A stretch of 18,676 nucleotides of DNA from Anaerolineae bacterium (lineage in GTDB: Bacteria > Chloroflexota > Anaerolineae > B4-G1 > SLSP01), in NCBI GenBank assembly GCA_016934645.1, contig JAFGSL010000529.1:1-18676 (forward strand). Direction: 5' to 3'. The notes beneath the pieces are model-generated. The model searched no databases and was not told the origin of the DNA. It worked only from the letters and a program-made list of their open reading frames with translations. Position numbers and translations under genes: made by a program. Position 1 is the first letter of the stretch; every line of letters starts with the position of its first letter. Positions 1 through 7,727 of this stretch are shown in pieces.

Positions 1-13
1 AGATCGAAAATCT

Positions 14-67
14 GTTCGTAGTAACCGCTTTAGCGGTCTTTGGACGACTAAAGTCGTTACTACGAAC
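14..67. repeat. Cloverleaf-like palindromic intergenic element (REP/MITE-like)
   Basis: A perfect 12-bp inverted repeat (gttcgtagtaac, 14-25; gttactacgaac, 56-67) encloses two smaller perfect hairpins. The first is ccgct/agcgg (25-29 and 32-36, loop tt) and the second is cgact/agtcg (45-49 and 52-56, loop aa), separated by an 8-nt spacer (37-44). The whole can fold as a three-arm structure on either strand. This layout is typical of dispersed non-coding palindromic repeats. Only one copy is visible here, so being repeated in the genome is inferred. It starts 13 bp beyond the stop codon of the SMP-30-like gene and could also act as its transcript end. Confidence 0.7.
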
Positions 68-80
68 GTAAAAATCACAT

Positions 81-947
81 CTACTGAATCTCTATTCTCG
101 ACCGGAACTCCGGTACACCCTTAATCCCCAGGTTGAGGCGGAAGAGCGCACCCGCGCCAGAGCCTTCGATCTCTTTACCGTGGGAATTCGCCGTGGTGAC
201 GTAGATGTCGGTGTAGTCCGGCCCGCCGAAGGTAGGACAGGAGACCTTCTTCGCGGGGAAAGTGATGCGCTGCACTTCCGTCCCATCGGGCGCGTAGCGG
301 ACGAGGCAACTGCCATCCCAGCGCGCGACCCAGACGTAGCCTTCGGCGTCCACCGTCATGCCGTCGGGGTGGCCTTCCCCAGGGACTTGCGGCACGCGGA
401 TGAAATCGCGGCGGTTGGTGATCGCGCCGGTGGCTTCGTCATAGTCGAACAAATAGATGACGTGCTTGGTTGTGTCGGTGTAGTACATCCCCTTGCGGTC
501 GGGAGTGAAGCCCAGGCCGTTGGAGACGCCGACGCCGTCCACGACCTCGGTCAGCGTCCCATCAGGATCGAGGCGGTAGAGCCGCCCAGACCGCTCCGGT
601 GTCGGCATCGTCCCGCAGAAGACGCGCCCAGCGGGATCGGCGATCACGTCGTTGAAGCGCGTGTTCACCTCGACGGGGATTTGCTCAATGACGGTCTCCG
701 TCACGCCATCGCGCCAGAGCGTGACCGTCCCTTTGTCCTGGAAAAGCAGCAGCGCGCCATCGGCCTGGATGGTGAACCCACCGATGGGACGGCCTTCATA
801 GCACATCTCGTGATGGCCTGTCGCTGGGTCGTAGCGGAAAAGCCGCCCGTTGGGGATGTCCTCCCAGTACAGGCGCTGCTCGTCGGGATGCCACAGCGGA
901 TTTTCTCCCGTGCGGCAGTTGTAGTCGGCAATCAATTCTGGTTTCAT
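81..947 (-). CDS. SMP-30/gluconolactonase/LRE family protein
   Basis: This 288-residue protein matches the SMP-30/gluconolactonase six-blade propeller family. Members hydrolyse sugar lactones such as gluconolactone, or related lactones, using one divalent metal ion. The expected metal or substrate residues are present: E15 in TGENPLWH, N99 in TRFNDVIADPAG, N143 in GVSNGLGFTPD and D195 in GHPDGMTVDAEG. The start at 947 is chosen because GGAGG lies 5 nt upstream and the family homology begins right after it. A longer frame to 1079 would run through the intergenic hairpin. There is no signal peptide, so the protein is likely cytoplasmic. It is last in a minus-strand series of sugar genes, which fits a role in oxidative sugar or sugar-acid catabolism. 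The exact lactone cannot be told from sequence. Confidence 0.9.
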   Translation of the reverse strand: MKPELIADYNCRTGENPLWHPDEQRLYWEDIPNGRLFRYDPATGHHEMCYEGRPIGGFTIQADGALLLFQDKGTVTLWRDGVTETVIEQIPVEVNTRFNDVIADPAGRVFCGTMPTPERSGRLYRLDPDGTLTEVVDGVGVSNGLGFTPDRKGMYYTDTTKHVIYLFDYDEATGAITNRRDFIRVPQVPGEGHPDGMTVDAEGYVWVARWDGSCLVRYAPDGTEVQRITFPAKKVSCPTFGGPDYTDIYVTTANSHGKEIEGSGAGALFRLNLGIKGVPEFRSRIEIQ

Positions 948-977
948 CGTAGCCTCCAACAGAAGAGAGATAGGGGA

Positions 978-1014
978 GAGGTTTGGGGGCGGGCTGCGCC
1001 CGCCCCCAAGCCTC
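978..1014. other. Strong GC-rich intergenic hairpin
   Basis: Between the GH29 stop and the SMP-30 start there is a 17-position stem: arms 978-994 and 998-1014, loop tgc (995-997). The inner 12 bp (ttgggggcgggc / gcccgcccccaa) are perfect. The outer part continues as gagg/cctc after one t-g pair (982/1010). No clear T-run follows on the minus strand, so it is not a classic terminator. It may cause partial termination, stabilise the upstream fucosidase message, or be a dispersed GC-rich repeat. Confidence 0.6.
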
Positions 1015-1024
1015 CACCCGGTCA

Positions 1025-2278
1025 TTATGACAGCACAACACACCCCGCGCCGAGTTTCTGCACCGGGGGGCCGTCGCACTCCAGCTTGATGACGGTGACG
1101 CCCACGATGGGGTCAGGATCGTGGTACGGTAGGTTCTTCAGCACCAGACGATTCTCGCTCTGTTCGAAGGTGATGGGCTGCCCGCTCGCCAGGAACGACG
1201 CCTGGTTCACTTTGGTCTGCAGTCCCCCGATCACAAGTTCCCGCCCAGGCCAACGCGTGCACCAGAAGTAAGCCGTGTTGCCCTTGAGCGTCCACGTGCC
1301 GGTCGGCATCCAATCGACGCGATCGCGGTCGGCGCGATTCACCTGCCCATAAAGCGCCTCGCCATTCTGCGCGACCCACGCGCCTACGTCAGTAAGTCGC
1401 TCGGTGGCCTCCGGCGGGACCGAACCATCGGGCGCGGGGCCGATGTTGAGCAACAGGTTGCCCTGCCCGCCAGCCGCGGTGCGCAGCATGGTGAGTACCT
1501 CGCGTGTGGAACGCCAGTCGGGTGAGATCGGCATGTAGCCCCACGAACCGTTGAACGTCATACACGCTTCCCACGCGCGACCGGACTCCGCAGCGGTGAC
1601 GTGTTCCTCCGGCGTACCGAAGTCTTCGTCCAGCTTGGCGCGGTTGTTGATGAGGATGTGAGGTTGCAGTTTGCGCGCCATTGTGCTCATTTCGACGCTT
1701 TCCCACAATTCCGGCGTCGCCAGCGGCCAAGAAACATCGTACCAGAGGATATCGATTTTGCCGTAGTTGCTCATCAGCTCGCGCACACACCCCTGCGTGA
1801 AGTCGAGGAAGCGGCGACGGGCGGCTTCGTCCGTGGCGCACAGCGCGCCGTCGGGATGGTGCCAGTCCATCAGCGAGTAGTAGAAGCCGATCTTGAGATC
1901 GAACTCACGGCACGCCTCGACGTACTCGCGCACCAGGTCGCGCCCCGGCCCGTGCTTGACGGCGTTGTAGTCCGTCTGCTGTGTGTCCCACAGGCAGAAG
2001 CCCTCGTGATGTTTGGTCGTCATCACCATGTACTTCATCCCGGCTTGTTTCGCCAGGGCTGCCCACTCGCGGGCAGGGCGATCCTTCGGTTGCCACGTGT
2101 CGGCGAGTTTTTCGTATTCCGCTACCGGGATGCGCTCGCGGTTCATCACCCACTCGTGACGGCCCAACTGGGCGTACAATCCCCAGTGGACGAACATGCC
2201 GAAGCGCGCTTCCTGCCACCAACGGATGCGCTCCGGTCGCGTCGCGGCGGTTGTGGTAAGATAGGTCTCTTTGTTCAT
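1025..2278 (-). CDS. GH29 alpha-L-fucosidase-like glycoside hydrolase
   Basis: The 417-residue protein has the hallmark order of GH29 retaining alpha-L-fucosidases. There is an N-terminal WWQEARFGMFVHWGLY segment (20-35), TTKHHEGFCLWD (87-98), GFYYSLMDWHHPD (131-143), the nucleophile region DILWYDVSW with D181 the probable nucleophile, WEACMTFNGSWGY (236-248), and GNLLLNIGPAPDG near the C-terminal side. These enzymes release L-fucose from glycans. The acid/base residue varies in GH29 and is not assigned here. No signal peptide is visible, so the enzyme is probably cytoplasmic and works on imported fucosylated oligosaccharides. The start ATG has AGGAGG 4 nt upstream. The length is close to bacterial GH29 catalytic domain plus a short C-terminal beta domain. 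It stands between the GH5 and SMP-30-like genes on the same strand. Confidence 0.93.
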   Translation of the reverse strand: MNKETYLTTTAATRPERIRWWQEARFGMFVHWGLYAQLGRHEWVMNRERIPVAEYEKLADTWQPKDRPAREWAALAKQAGMKYMVMTTKHHEGFCLWDTQQTDYNAVKHGPGRDLVREYVEACREFDLKIGFYYSLMDWHHPDGALCATDEAARRRFLDFTQGCVRELMSNYGKIDILWYDVSWPLATPELWESVEMSTMARKLQPHILINNRAKLDEDFGTPEEHVTAAESGRAWEACMTFNGSWGYMPISPDWRSTREVLTMLRTAAGGQGNLLLNIGPAPDGSVPPEATERLTDVGAWVAQNGEALYGQVNRADRDRVDWMPTGTWTLKGNTAYFWCTRWPGRELVIGGLQTKVNQASFLASGQPITFEQSENRLVLKNLPYHDPDPIVGVTVIKLECDGPPVQKLGAGCVVLS

Positions 2279-2294
2279 TGTTCCTCCTATAAAA

Positions 2295-2325
2295 AGTCGT
2301 GTAGTCGTTAGTCCGGTAGTCCGGC
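2295..2325. repeat. Degenerate 7-8-nt tandem units
   Basis: Four adjacent units read agtcgtgt (2295-2302), agtcgtt (2303-2309), agtccggt (2310-2317) and agtccggc (2318-2325). They lie in the 86-bp gap between the GH5 stop and the GH29 ribosome-binding site. The array is short and could be chance, a decayed microsatellite or a binding region. Nothing else recognisable was seen in this gap. Confidence 0.3.
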
Positions 2326-2364
2326 AATTGGACCTTCATTCATTGTCAGTGAGTTACGACGCAC

Positions 2365-3387
2365 TCAGAATGCCTGGAGCAATTCCAGGAACGCGCGATC
2401 CAGCTTGTGACCGTGCCAGTCCTCGTACGCCACGTCGGCCCGCCTGGAATCGACGATGCCGAACGAGCCACGGAAGTTCCACAGCGCGTAGCCGATGTTG
2501 TGCGGTGTGAGGATTTCGAGCACGTCGCGGAACCACGCCAGCACGACCGCGTGCGGCGTGTAGCTGAAGGCTCCCGCTTCACCGCAGTGGACGCCGATGC
2601 CCTGGGCCGCCAGATCGATCCACGGTTGGTACGCCTGCTCCAACTCGGCGCGACCCCACGTTGCGCCGTAGTGCCACGCGCCGGGCCATTGTGGTACAGG
2701 CCATCTCATCCCATTAACCCACGAAGCTTTGTAATGGCTGATGCCCATCGGCTCGTACGCACGACAACTCTGCGCGATACCGGTGTCGTTCAACTCCGGC
2801 GCAGGGATGCGCCCGTAGCCCATCCCATCGGTGATGATGAGCCGGTCGGGATCAACCTCACGGATGGCGGCGACCGCCGCGCGCACGACGCGCTCGTGAT
2901 CCGCGCGCGTCATTGGATAGTGTGGAGGACGGCCCTCCTCCGGGTTCGGCGGCTCGTTGACCAGATCGAAGCTCAAATCAGCCGAGGCAATGCCCCGGTA
3001 GCGTTTGGCGAAGGTCTGCCAGTGGAAGCAGAAGGCGTCCAGCGCGTCCCGGTCCTTCCACAGGTTGAACGGCTCTTCGCGCTCGCGGTTGACCGAGTAG
3101 CCCGGCGCGCGGTGGAAGTTGAGCGAGACGTGGATGCCGTACTGCTGCCCCAGGCGCACCACGCGATCCACTTTCTCCAACATCGGCTCGTGCAGTTTGT
3201 AAGGTTCGTCATCCTCGATCCAGAGCGTGTAACACGCCGGGATGCGGGCGAAATCGAAACCCCAGTCGCGCATCCAGCAGAAATCATCCTCGCGGAAATT
3301 CCCGTCGCTCTTTACGGTGAACATCTCCAATAGATTGAAGCCCCGCCAGCGGGGTAAGACAGTTTGTGCAGTCTCCATAGCAACCAT
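2365..3387 (-). CDS. GH5-like (cellulase family) glycoside hydrolase
   Basis: The 340-residue protein carries the glycoside hydrolase family 5 / clan A pattern. It has RGFNLLEMF near the N-terminus, R48 in GFDFARIPACY, H92 in VSLNFHRAPGYS, the acid/base region SFDLVNEPPNPEE (E145), H218 in GISHYKASW, the likely nucleophile E270 in GVHCGEAGAFS, and W303 in GYALWNFRGSFG. GH5 enzymes cut beta-linked glycans such as glucans or mannans; the substrate cannot be fixed here. Three ATGs cluster at the 5' end (3393, 3387, 3378). AAGGAG lies 7 nt before 3387 but only 1 nt before 3393, so 3387 is preferred. No signal peptide is seen, which is unusual for a polymer-degrading cellulase and points to intracellular cleavage of oligosaccharides. 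The MFS gene ends 50 bp upstream. Confidence 0.88.
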   Translation of the reverse strand: MVAMETAQTVLPRWRGFNLLEMFTVKSDGNFREDDFCWMRDWGFDFARIPACYTLWIEDDEPYKLHEPMLEKVDRVVRLGQQYGIHVSLNFHRAPGYSVNREREEPFNLWKDRDALDAFCFHWQTFAKRYRGIASADLSFDLVNEPPNPEEGRPPHYPMTRADHERVVRAAVAAIREVDPDRLIITDGMGYGRIPAPELNDTGIAQSCRAYEPMGISHYKASWVNGMRWPVPQWPGAWHYGATWGRAELEQAYQPWIDLAAQGIGVHCGEAGAFSYTPHAVVLAWFRDVLEILTPHNIGYALWNFRGSFGIVDSRRADVAYEDWHGHKLDRAFLELLQAF

Positions 3388-3411
3388 AGGCATACTCCTT
3401 TTCGATATAAA

Positions 3412-3441
3412 TCTATATGAATGAAATCTGCTATTGATCAA
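3412..3441 (-). promoter_or_regulatory. Possible promoter of the GH5 gene
   Basis: On the minus strand, TTGATC (3436-3441) and TATAGA (3412-3417) are 18 bp apart in an AT-rich patch just ahead of the GH5 ribosome-binding site. Each hexamer matches the sigma-70 consensus at 4 of 6 positions. The -35 overlaps the stop of the upstream MFS gene. Read-through from that gene is equally possible. Confidence 0.3.
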
Positions 3442-4715
3442 TCACAACCATCGTCAAGCATTTGCACTGTACCAGAAACCGGCGCGGCGAGCTTCGGCGA
3501 ATCATCTTCCAGATAAAGAATCGCCGGTGTGAGCGCCCAGATCAGGGCCACACCCAGGCAGCCAATGCCGGTGATGACAAAGATAACCGGAACGCCATAG
3601 GCATCTGCCAGCGGCCCGCCTAGCGCCAGGCCAAAAGGCGCCATCAGCGAAATCGAACTTAACAGGAGCGTGAAAACGCGCCCTTGCATCTCAACGGGTA
3701 CGTAAGATTGGAAAATCGCCATCACCGAGCCACGTACCAGCGGCAGCATCATCGTGCGCAAGAACATCATCACCAGCGCCAACCAGAAAGCGTTCGCCGG
3801 AACCAGCCCGAACGCCAGCGATCCCAGCCCTACGCCGATCAGGCCCGTAACCGCGGTCAGTGTGCGACGCTTGAAGCCACCCCACACCCCCAAGATCAAG
3901 CCACCAGCGATGAAACCGAATCCATGTGCCGAATTTATCCAGGCCAGTTCCAGCGCGGCCCCGCCAAAATGCTCGGTCACCATCAACGGCAACAACGAGA
4001 AGGCCGGTGCCATAAAGAAGCGCAAAAGCGCGATCACCAAAAACATGAAAAACAAACCGCGCCAGTTCCACACAAAGCTAAACCCCGCCAGCATTTCGTG
4101 GAAGACCGAGGTCCTCTTCTGCGAGACCGGTGGCGCAGGCAGTTGGGGGATGCGGACAAACAGCAACGGCGCAATCGCGAGCACGGCAGTCACCAGATCA
4201 ATCCCCAGTGTTCCCTGCATCGAAATCGTCGCCACCAACAAAGCCCCAAGCGGCGGTGAGACGATACTGACGACGCCCATCAACCACTCGTTCATCCCCC
4301 CGACGCGCGACAACTGGTCCCTGGGCACCATCAGTGATGTTGACGCGTTCATCGCTGGGGATTGAAAGACATCACCAAAGGCTCGCAAGAACAGGATGAC
4401 GTAGACATGCCAGACTTCTACAGTGCCGCGCCAATAGAGATAGGCCAACACCGCTGTAAAGAGCGCAGTTAACGCATCCGAGATGACCATCACCCAACGC
4501 CGGTTCCAGCGATCCACCAACGCACCGGAGAACGGCGCAAGCAGCACGGAGGGCAACATCGACACCAGATTTGCCGTAGTCAACACCCGTACCGAGCCGG
4601 TTCGCTCCGTGAGCCACCAGATGATGGCAAAACGGACGAGAGAACTGCCCACCAGCGAGAATGCCTGGCCAATCCATATTGTGTAGAAACGCACTTTCCA
4701 TTTACGGTATGGCAA
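3438..4715 (-). CDS. MFS transporter (DHA3/MFS_3-type)
   Basis: This is a 425-residue, strongly hydrophobic protein with about 12 membrane segments. The loop 2-3 signature GALVDRWNRRWVM (64-76) is that of the major facilitator superfamily. The opening IWIGQAFSLVGSSLVRFAIIWWLTERTGS and LPSVLLAPFSGALVDRWNRR are characteristic of the MFS_3/DHA3 group, which contains macrolide and siderophore exporters. The substrate is unknown, and its position beside glycosidases makes sugar export or import only a guess. The start is not certain. TTG at 4715 is taken, but GGAGG is 13 nt upstream; an ATT one codon earlier would have a 10-nt spacing. No in-frame ATG fits better. The gene follows the other MFS gene by 48 bp and is probably cotranscribed. 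Confidence 0.85.
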   Translation of the reverse strand: MPYRKWKVRFYTIWIGQAFSLVGSSLVRFAIIWWLTERTGSVRVLTTANLVSMLPSVLLAPFSGALVDRWNRRWVMVISDALTALFTAVLAYLYWRGTVEVWHVYVILFLRAFGDVFQSPAMNASTSLMVPRDQLSRVGGMNEWLMGVVSIVSPPLGALLVATISMQGTLGIDLVTAVLAIAPLLFVRIPQLPAPPVSQKRTSVFHEMLAGFSFVWNWRGLFFMFLVIALLRFFMAPAFSLLPLMVTEHFGGAALELAWINSAHGFGFIAGGLILGVWGGFKRRTLTAVTGLIGVGLGSLAFGLVPANAFWLALVMMFLRTMMLPLVRGSVMAIFQSYVPVEMQGRVFTLLLSSISLMAPFGLALGGPLADAYGVPVIFVITGIGCLGVALIWALTPAILYLEDDSPKLAAPVSGTVQMLDDGCD

Positions 4716-4763
4716 AATGTCGCTTGCACCTCCACAATTGCGGCTTGCGCCGACTCACGATGG

Positions 4764-6011
4764 TTATACCTCTACGGGCACCATCGAAGGCTTCCGGCTC
4801 TGCATCCACAGCGCCAACCCAAAGCTCAAAGCGAAGATGCCCGCGCAGAGCCAGTAGATGCCGTGCAAATCCAGCCAGGGCAACAGTGCGTAGGCCACCG
4901 ACGGGCCAATGGCGCTGCCCAGGTCACCGGCTGTGTGCAGCACGCCAATAGCACGACCGCGTTGCGCCGGGCCGACCACATCGCCGGTTACCGTGGTCGC
5001 CATCGATTGCAATGCCCCCTTCGATGCGGCAACCAACAGCGCGCCTGCCAGGATGCCGACCCACACGCCCCAGGCCAGCAATCCCATTCCCAGAGCACCA
5101 GCGGCCAGCCCCATCGCCACGACGCCCCAGCGACTCCCCAACCGGTCGGAAAGCACGCCGGAGAACGGGGCAGCGAGCATGCTGAAAAGCGTCTGTCCCG
5201 CCATCAAGATGCCGGTGAGGGTCGCCACGCCTAGCCGGATACCGGTATCCTGTAAACGCGCCTGCACCAGCAGCCCCAACGTGGCCGTAAGCACCCCAGA
5301 GATCACAAAACGGTTGATCCCCTGCAATGTTACCGCGGACCACAAATCAGCATTGGCGCGCAACCGCGGACGGGTGGCTTCTTCCGGAGAGTGACGCGGA
5401 TGGGCGGCTGAATGCGCGCCAGCCGCCGTCTGCTTTCGCGTTTCCGGCAACAAGGCCAACGCGACCACAGCACCGAGTGTGGTCAAAGCCGCGCCGATCC
5501 ACATGGTCGACGCATATCCCACCGCATCGGTGAGTGCGCCGCCCAGCAAGGAGCCCAACGCCGCTCCCAGAAAGAACCATGTCTGGTAGAAACCGGTCCA
5601 GCGCCCGCGATCCTGGGCGACGGTAACATCGAGAATCATCGTCGCCCCGCCGATCCAAATGCCCGACCATGCCAGGCCCCACAACATGCGCGCGATCAAC
5701 AACGGCCAGAATCCGCGCACCACGGCATAGAGCGCGGTGGAAAGCGCCCCGATGAACAAGGCCGGGATGAAAAGCCGTCGCCGGGGCCAACGGTCGTAGG
5801 CCAGGCCCGCCGGGCCATTCAGAAAGAGGCGCACCGCCCGGTTGACGCCCAGCATCACGCCGACGCTGGCGAGTGTGATCCCCGCATCGGCTGTGTGCGT
5901 GGGCAACACGGTATACAACGTGGCGTCGCCCATCAGCGAGAGCGCCGTCCCCAAACCTAAAGGAAACAACACTCGAGCTGGTTGCACCAATAGCGCACGT
6001 TTTTCAGTCAT
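4764..6011 (-). CDS. MFS transporter (DHA1/MFS_1-type)
   Basis: The 415-residue protein has about 12 hydrophobic segments. The MFS loop 2-3 motif appears as GPAGLAYDRWPRRRL (66-80), and a matching half-motif GVLSDRLGSRWG lies in the second half. A charged, His-containing loop (roughly residues 190-225) separates the two six-helix bundles. It is more like drug/proton antiporters of the DHA1 type than the neighbouring MFS protein, so the pair are not recent duplicates. The substrate cannot be assigned. The ATG start at 6011 has only a weak ribosome-binding site upstream. It is the first gene of the minus-strand series and diverges from the FG-GAP gene. Confidence 0.87.
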   Translation of the reverse strand: MTEKRALLVQPARVLFPLGLGTALSLMGDATLYTVLPTHTADAGITLASVGVMLGVNRAVRLFLNGPAGLAYDRWPRRRLFIPALFIGALSTALYAVVRGFWPLLIARMLWGLAWSGIWIGGATMILDVTVAQDRGRWTGFYQTWFFLGAALGSLLGGALTDAVGYASTMWIGAALTTLGAVVALALLPETRKQTAAGAHSAAHPRHSPEEATRPRLRANADLWSAVTLQGINRFVISGVLTATLGLLVQARLQDTGIRLGVATLTGILMAGQTLFSMLAAPFSGVLSDRLGSRWGVVAMGLAAGALGMGLLAWGVWVGILAGALLVAASKGALQSMATTVTGDVVGPAQRGRAIGVLHTAGDLGSAIGPSVAYALLPWLDLHGIYWLCAGIFALSFGLALWMQSRKPSMVPVEV

Positions 6012-6199
6012 CGTCGAGGACCGACCTGGGATCGTAAGTGAAAGGCGAAATACCTGATAGCCATAGTAAACTCAGATTTTAGTCGGTTGCGCAAAAATGG
6101 GAAATCAATTCATAAGCCTCTCACTACTCGCGCCTGCTTTACTGTAGGACTTTTCATGTTATAGTTTGAGGCATTATCTCAAATGCACGGGAGAAAATT
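6012..6199. other. Divergent intergenic region
   Basis: This 188-bp AT-richer stretch separates the minus-strand transporter/glycosidase group from the plus-strand regulator group, so it should carry promoters for both directions. A plus-strand candidate is listed separately. No convincing minus-strand promoter or operator palindrome was found by eye. Confidence 0.5.
6138..6165 (+). promoter_or_regulatory. Probable sigma-70 promoter for the FG-GAP gene
   Basis: TTTACT (6138-6143, 4 of 6 to TTGACA) and TATAGT (6160-6165, 5 of 6 to TATAAT) are 16 bp apart. They lie 35 bp ahead of the GTG start of the downstream gene in an AT-rich stretch. Assigned by eye only. Confidence 0.45.
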
Positions 6200-7675
6200 G
6201 TGGGCGCCACTCGGCGGATTTTACTTGCACTTCTATTGCCACTTATGTTGCTGGTCTGGTGGTTCGTTCCTGGGATCGGGCGCACGGCTTCGCCGTCGGA
6301 CATCGGGCAAGCATTCGACCTGGACTGGACACAAGAGGGCAATAACACGGGAGATCAACTAGGGTACGCAGTCGGAACGGCCGGCGATGTCAACGGCGAT
6401 GGCTTCGCCGACGTCATCGTGGGCGCACCCAACGATGTTGTGGTTGCAGACAAAGTAGGGATAGCCTACGTGTTTCACGGTTCGGCGGGCGGACTGAGCG
6501 ACAGCCTTCATCCTGACCGGACAGTAGCAGGGACGAAAGGTTCGCTTTTTGGCAGCGCGGTCGGCACGGCCGGTGATGTGAACAATGACGGTTATGATGA
6601 TGTCATCGTCGGCGCGCCGAAGTACAAAAACCCGAACATCGCCACAGGGACCCAGGGAGCTGCCTTCGTCTTCTATGGTTCAAGTGATGGCCTGGTGGAG
6701 ATGCCCGAATGGTCACTGATTGGGGAACAAAAGGACAGCGAACTGGGCATTGCCGTGGACACTGCCGGTGACGTGAACGGAGATACCTACGATGACATCA
6801 TTATCGGCGCAGATAAGTACAGCAACGGAGAAGACCTAGAAGGTATGATCTACGTTTTCCTCGGTGCAGCCAGCGGTTTGACGACAACGCGTGTGGTCAC
6901 GGTCGACATTAACCAGGCCAACGCCCTTTTCGGCTTCTCCGTTGGGGCGGCGGGAGACGTCAACGACGACGGCTACGACGATATCCTCGTCGGCGCGCCA
7001 GGGTACAATATCTCCGGCACACTCGACGCGGGCGCGGTGTTTGTCTTCTACGGAGCAACCGACGGTATCAGCACAACATATACCGCGATCTACGGCGACC
7101 AGAGCGACGCCAGATACGGACACGCCGTGAGCAGCGCTGGAGACGTCAACGGTGACGGGTGCGACGATATCATCGTCGGTGCGCCGCTGTACGACAAAGA
7201 CACACTGGACAGCGCGGGTGCGGCTTTCGTTTACCTTGGTTCGGCCACGGGCATGCTCACCACACCACACCGGCAGCTTTATGGCGATGGCATTGGAGCA
7301 CAATTTGGCACTGCCGTAGGCGCTGTTGGGGACACAAACCAAGATGATTACGCAGACGTCATCATCGGTGCACCACACGCCACCTATGATCAAGACGATG
7401 AAGGCGCAGTCTACGTTTACTTGGGATCTCTATCAGGTCTGAGTACAAGCTATGTCTGGCGCGGCGAAGGCAACAAAAACGAGCCTATGTACGGGTCTGC
7501 GGTAGGCTCTGCTGGATACGTGAACGACGACAGCTTTGTGGACATCATCGTTGGCGCACCGGACTACAAAACCGAAACCGAGCCACGCGGACGCGCTTTG
7601 GTCTATTTGGGGACCGGCGAAGACACAATCACTTATTACATCTACCTTCCGCTCGTACTGCGCAGTAGCTTCTAA
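6200..7675 (+). CDS. Secreted FG-GAP repeat (integrin-alpha-like) beta-propeller protein
   Basis: The 491-residue protein begins with a signal peptide or N-terminal anchor (RRILLALLLPLMLLVWWFVPG, roughly 5-25). Seven FG-GAP repeats follow, each with a form of 'hFGxaVgtAGDVNgDGydDhIVGAP', beginning near residues 54, 117, 181, 243, 305, 368 and 430. This is the right number for a complete seven-blade propeller. The DxNxDG loops should bind calcium; blades 6 (GDTNQDDYAD) and 7 (GYVNDDSFVD) have altered ligands. The protein ends in YYIYLPLVLRSSF, a possible sorting or anchoring tail. The start is GTG with GGGAG 6 nt upstream. FG-GAP proteins usually bind proteins or glycans at the cell surface. 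Its ligand is unknown. It ends 52 bp before the histidine kinase gene and may share its transcript. Confidence 0.9.
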   Translation: MGATRRILLALLLPLMLLVWWFVPGIGRTASPSDIGQAFDLDWTQEGNNTGDQLGYAVGTAGDVNGDGFADVIVGAPNDVVVADKVGIAYVFHGSAGGLSDSLHPDRTVAGTKGSLFGSAVGTAGDVNNDGYDDVIVGAPKYKNPNIATGTQGAAFVFYGSSDGLVEMPEWSLIGEQKDSELGIAVDTAGDVNGDTYDDIIIGADKYSNGEDLEGMIYVFLGAASGLTTTRVVTVDINQANALFGFSVGAAGDVNDDGYDDILVGAPGYNISGTLDAGAVFVFYGATDGISTTYTAIYGDQSDARYGHAVSSAGDVNGDGCDDIIVGAPLYDKDTLDSAGAAFVYLGSATGMLTTPHRQLYGDGIGAQFGTAVGAVGDTNQDDYADVIIGAPHATYDQDDEGAVYVYLGSLSGLSTSYVWRGEGNKNEPMYGSAVGSAGYVNDDSFVDIIVGAPDYKTETEPRGRALVYLGTGEDTITYYIYLPLVLRSSF

Positions 7676-7727
7676 GTTTAGCGGATTACTCGACTAACGT
7701 TTATCGGACTGTTTTGGGAGGGTAAGT

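Noticed and set aside
14..67. Possible CRISPR repeat or tRNA-like cloverleaf
   Set aside because: There is one copy with no spacer series, and no anticodon arm, T-arm consensus or CCA-end pattern; the symmetric palindromes fit a REP-like element better.
180..1271. Long plus-strand open frame opposite the SMP-30-like gene
   Set aside because: It is antisense to two well-supported genes, has no ribosome-binding site, and its protein is low in recognisable motifs. It is a high-GC shadow frame.
2407..3333. Plus-strand open frame of 308 codons opposite the GH5 gene
   Set aside because: Antisense to a gene with clear catalytic motifs; no start signal or homology pattern.
3438..6011. The two MFS genes as a tandem duplication
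   Set aside because: Their N-terminal regions and loop motifs differ (GALVDRWNRR against GLAYDRWPRR with different flanks), so they belong to different subgroups.
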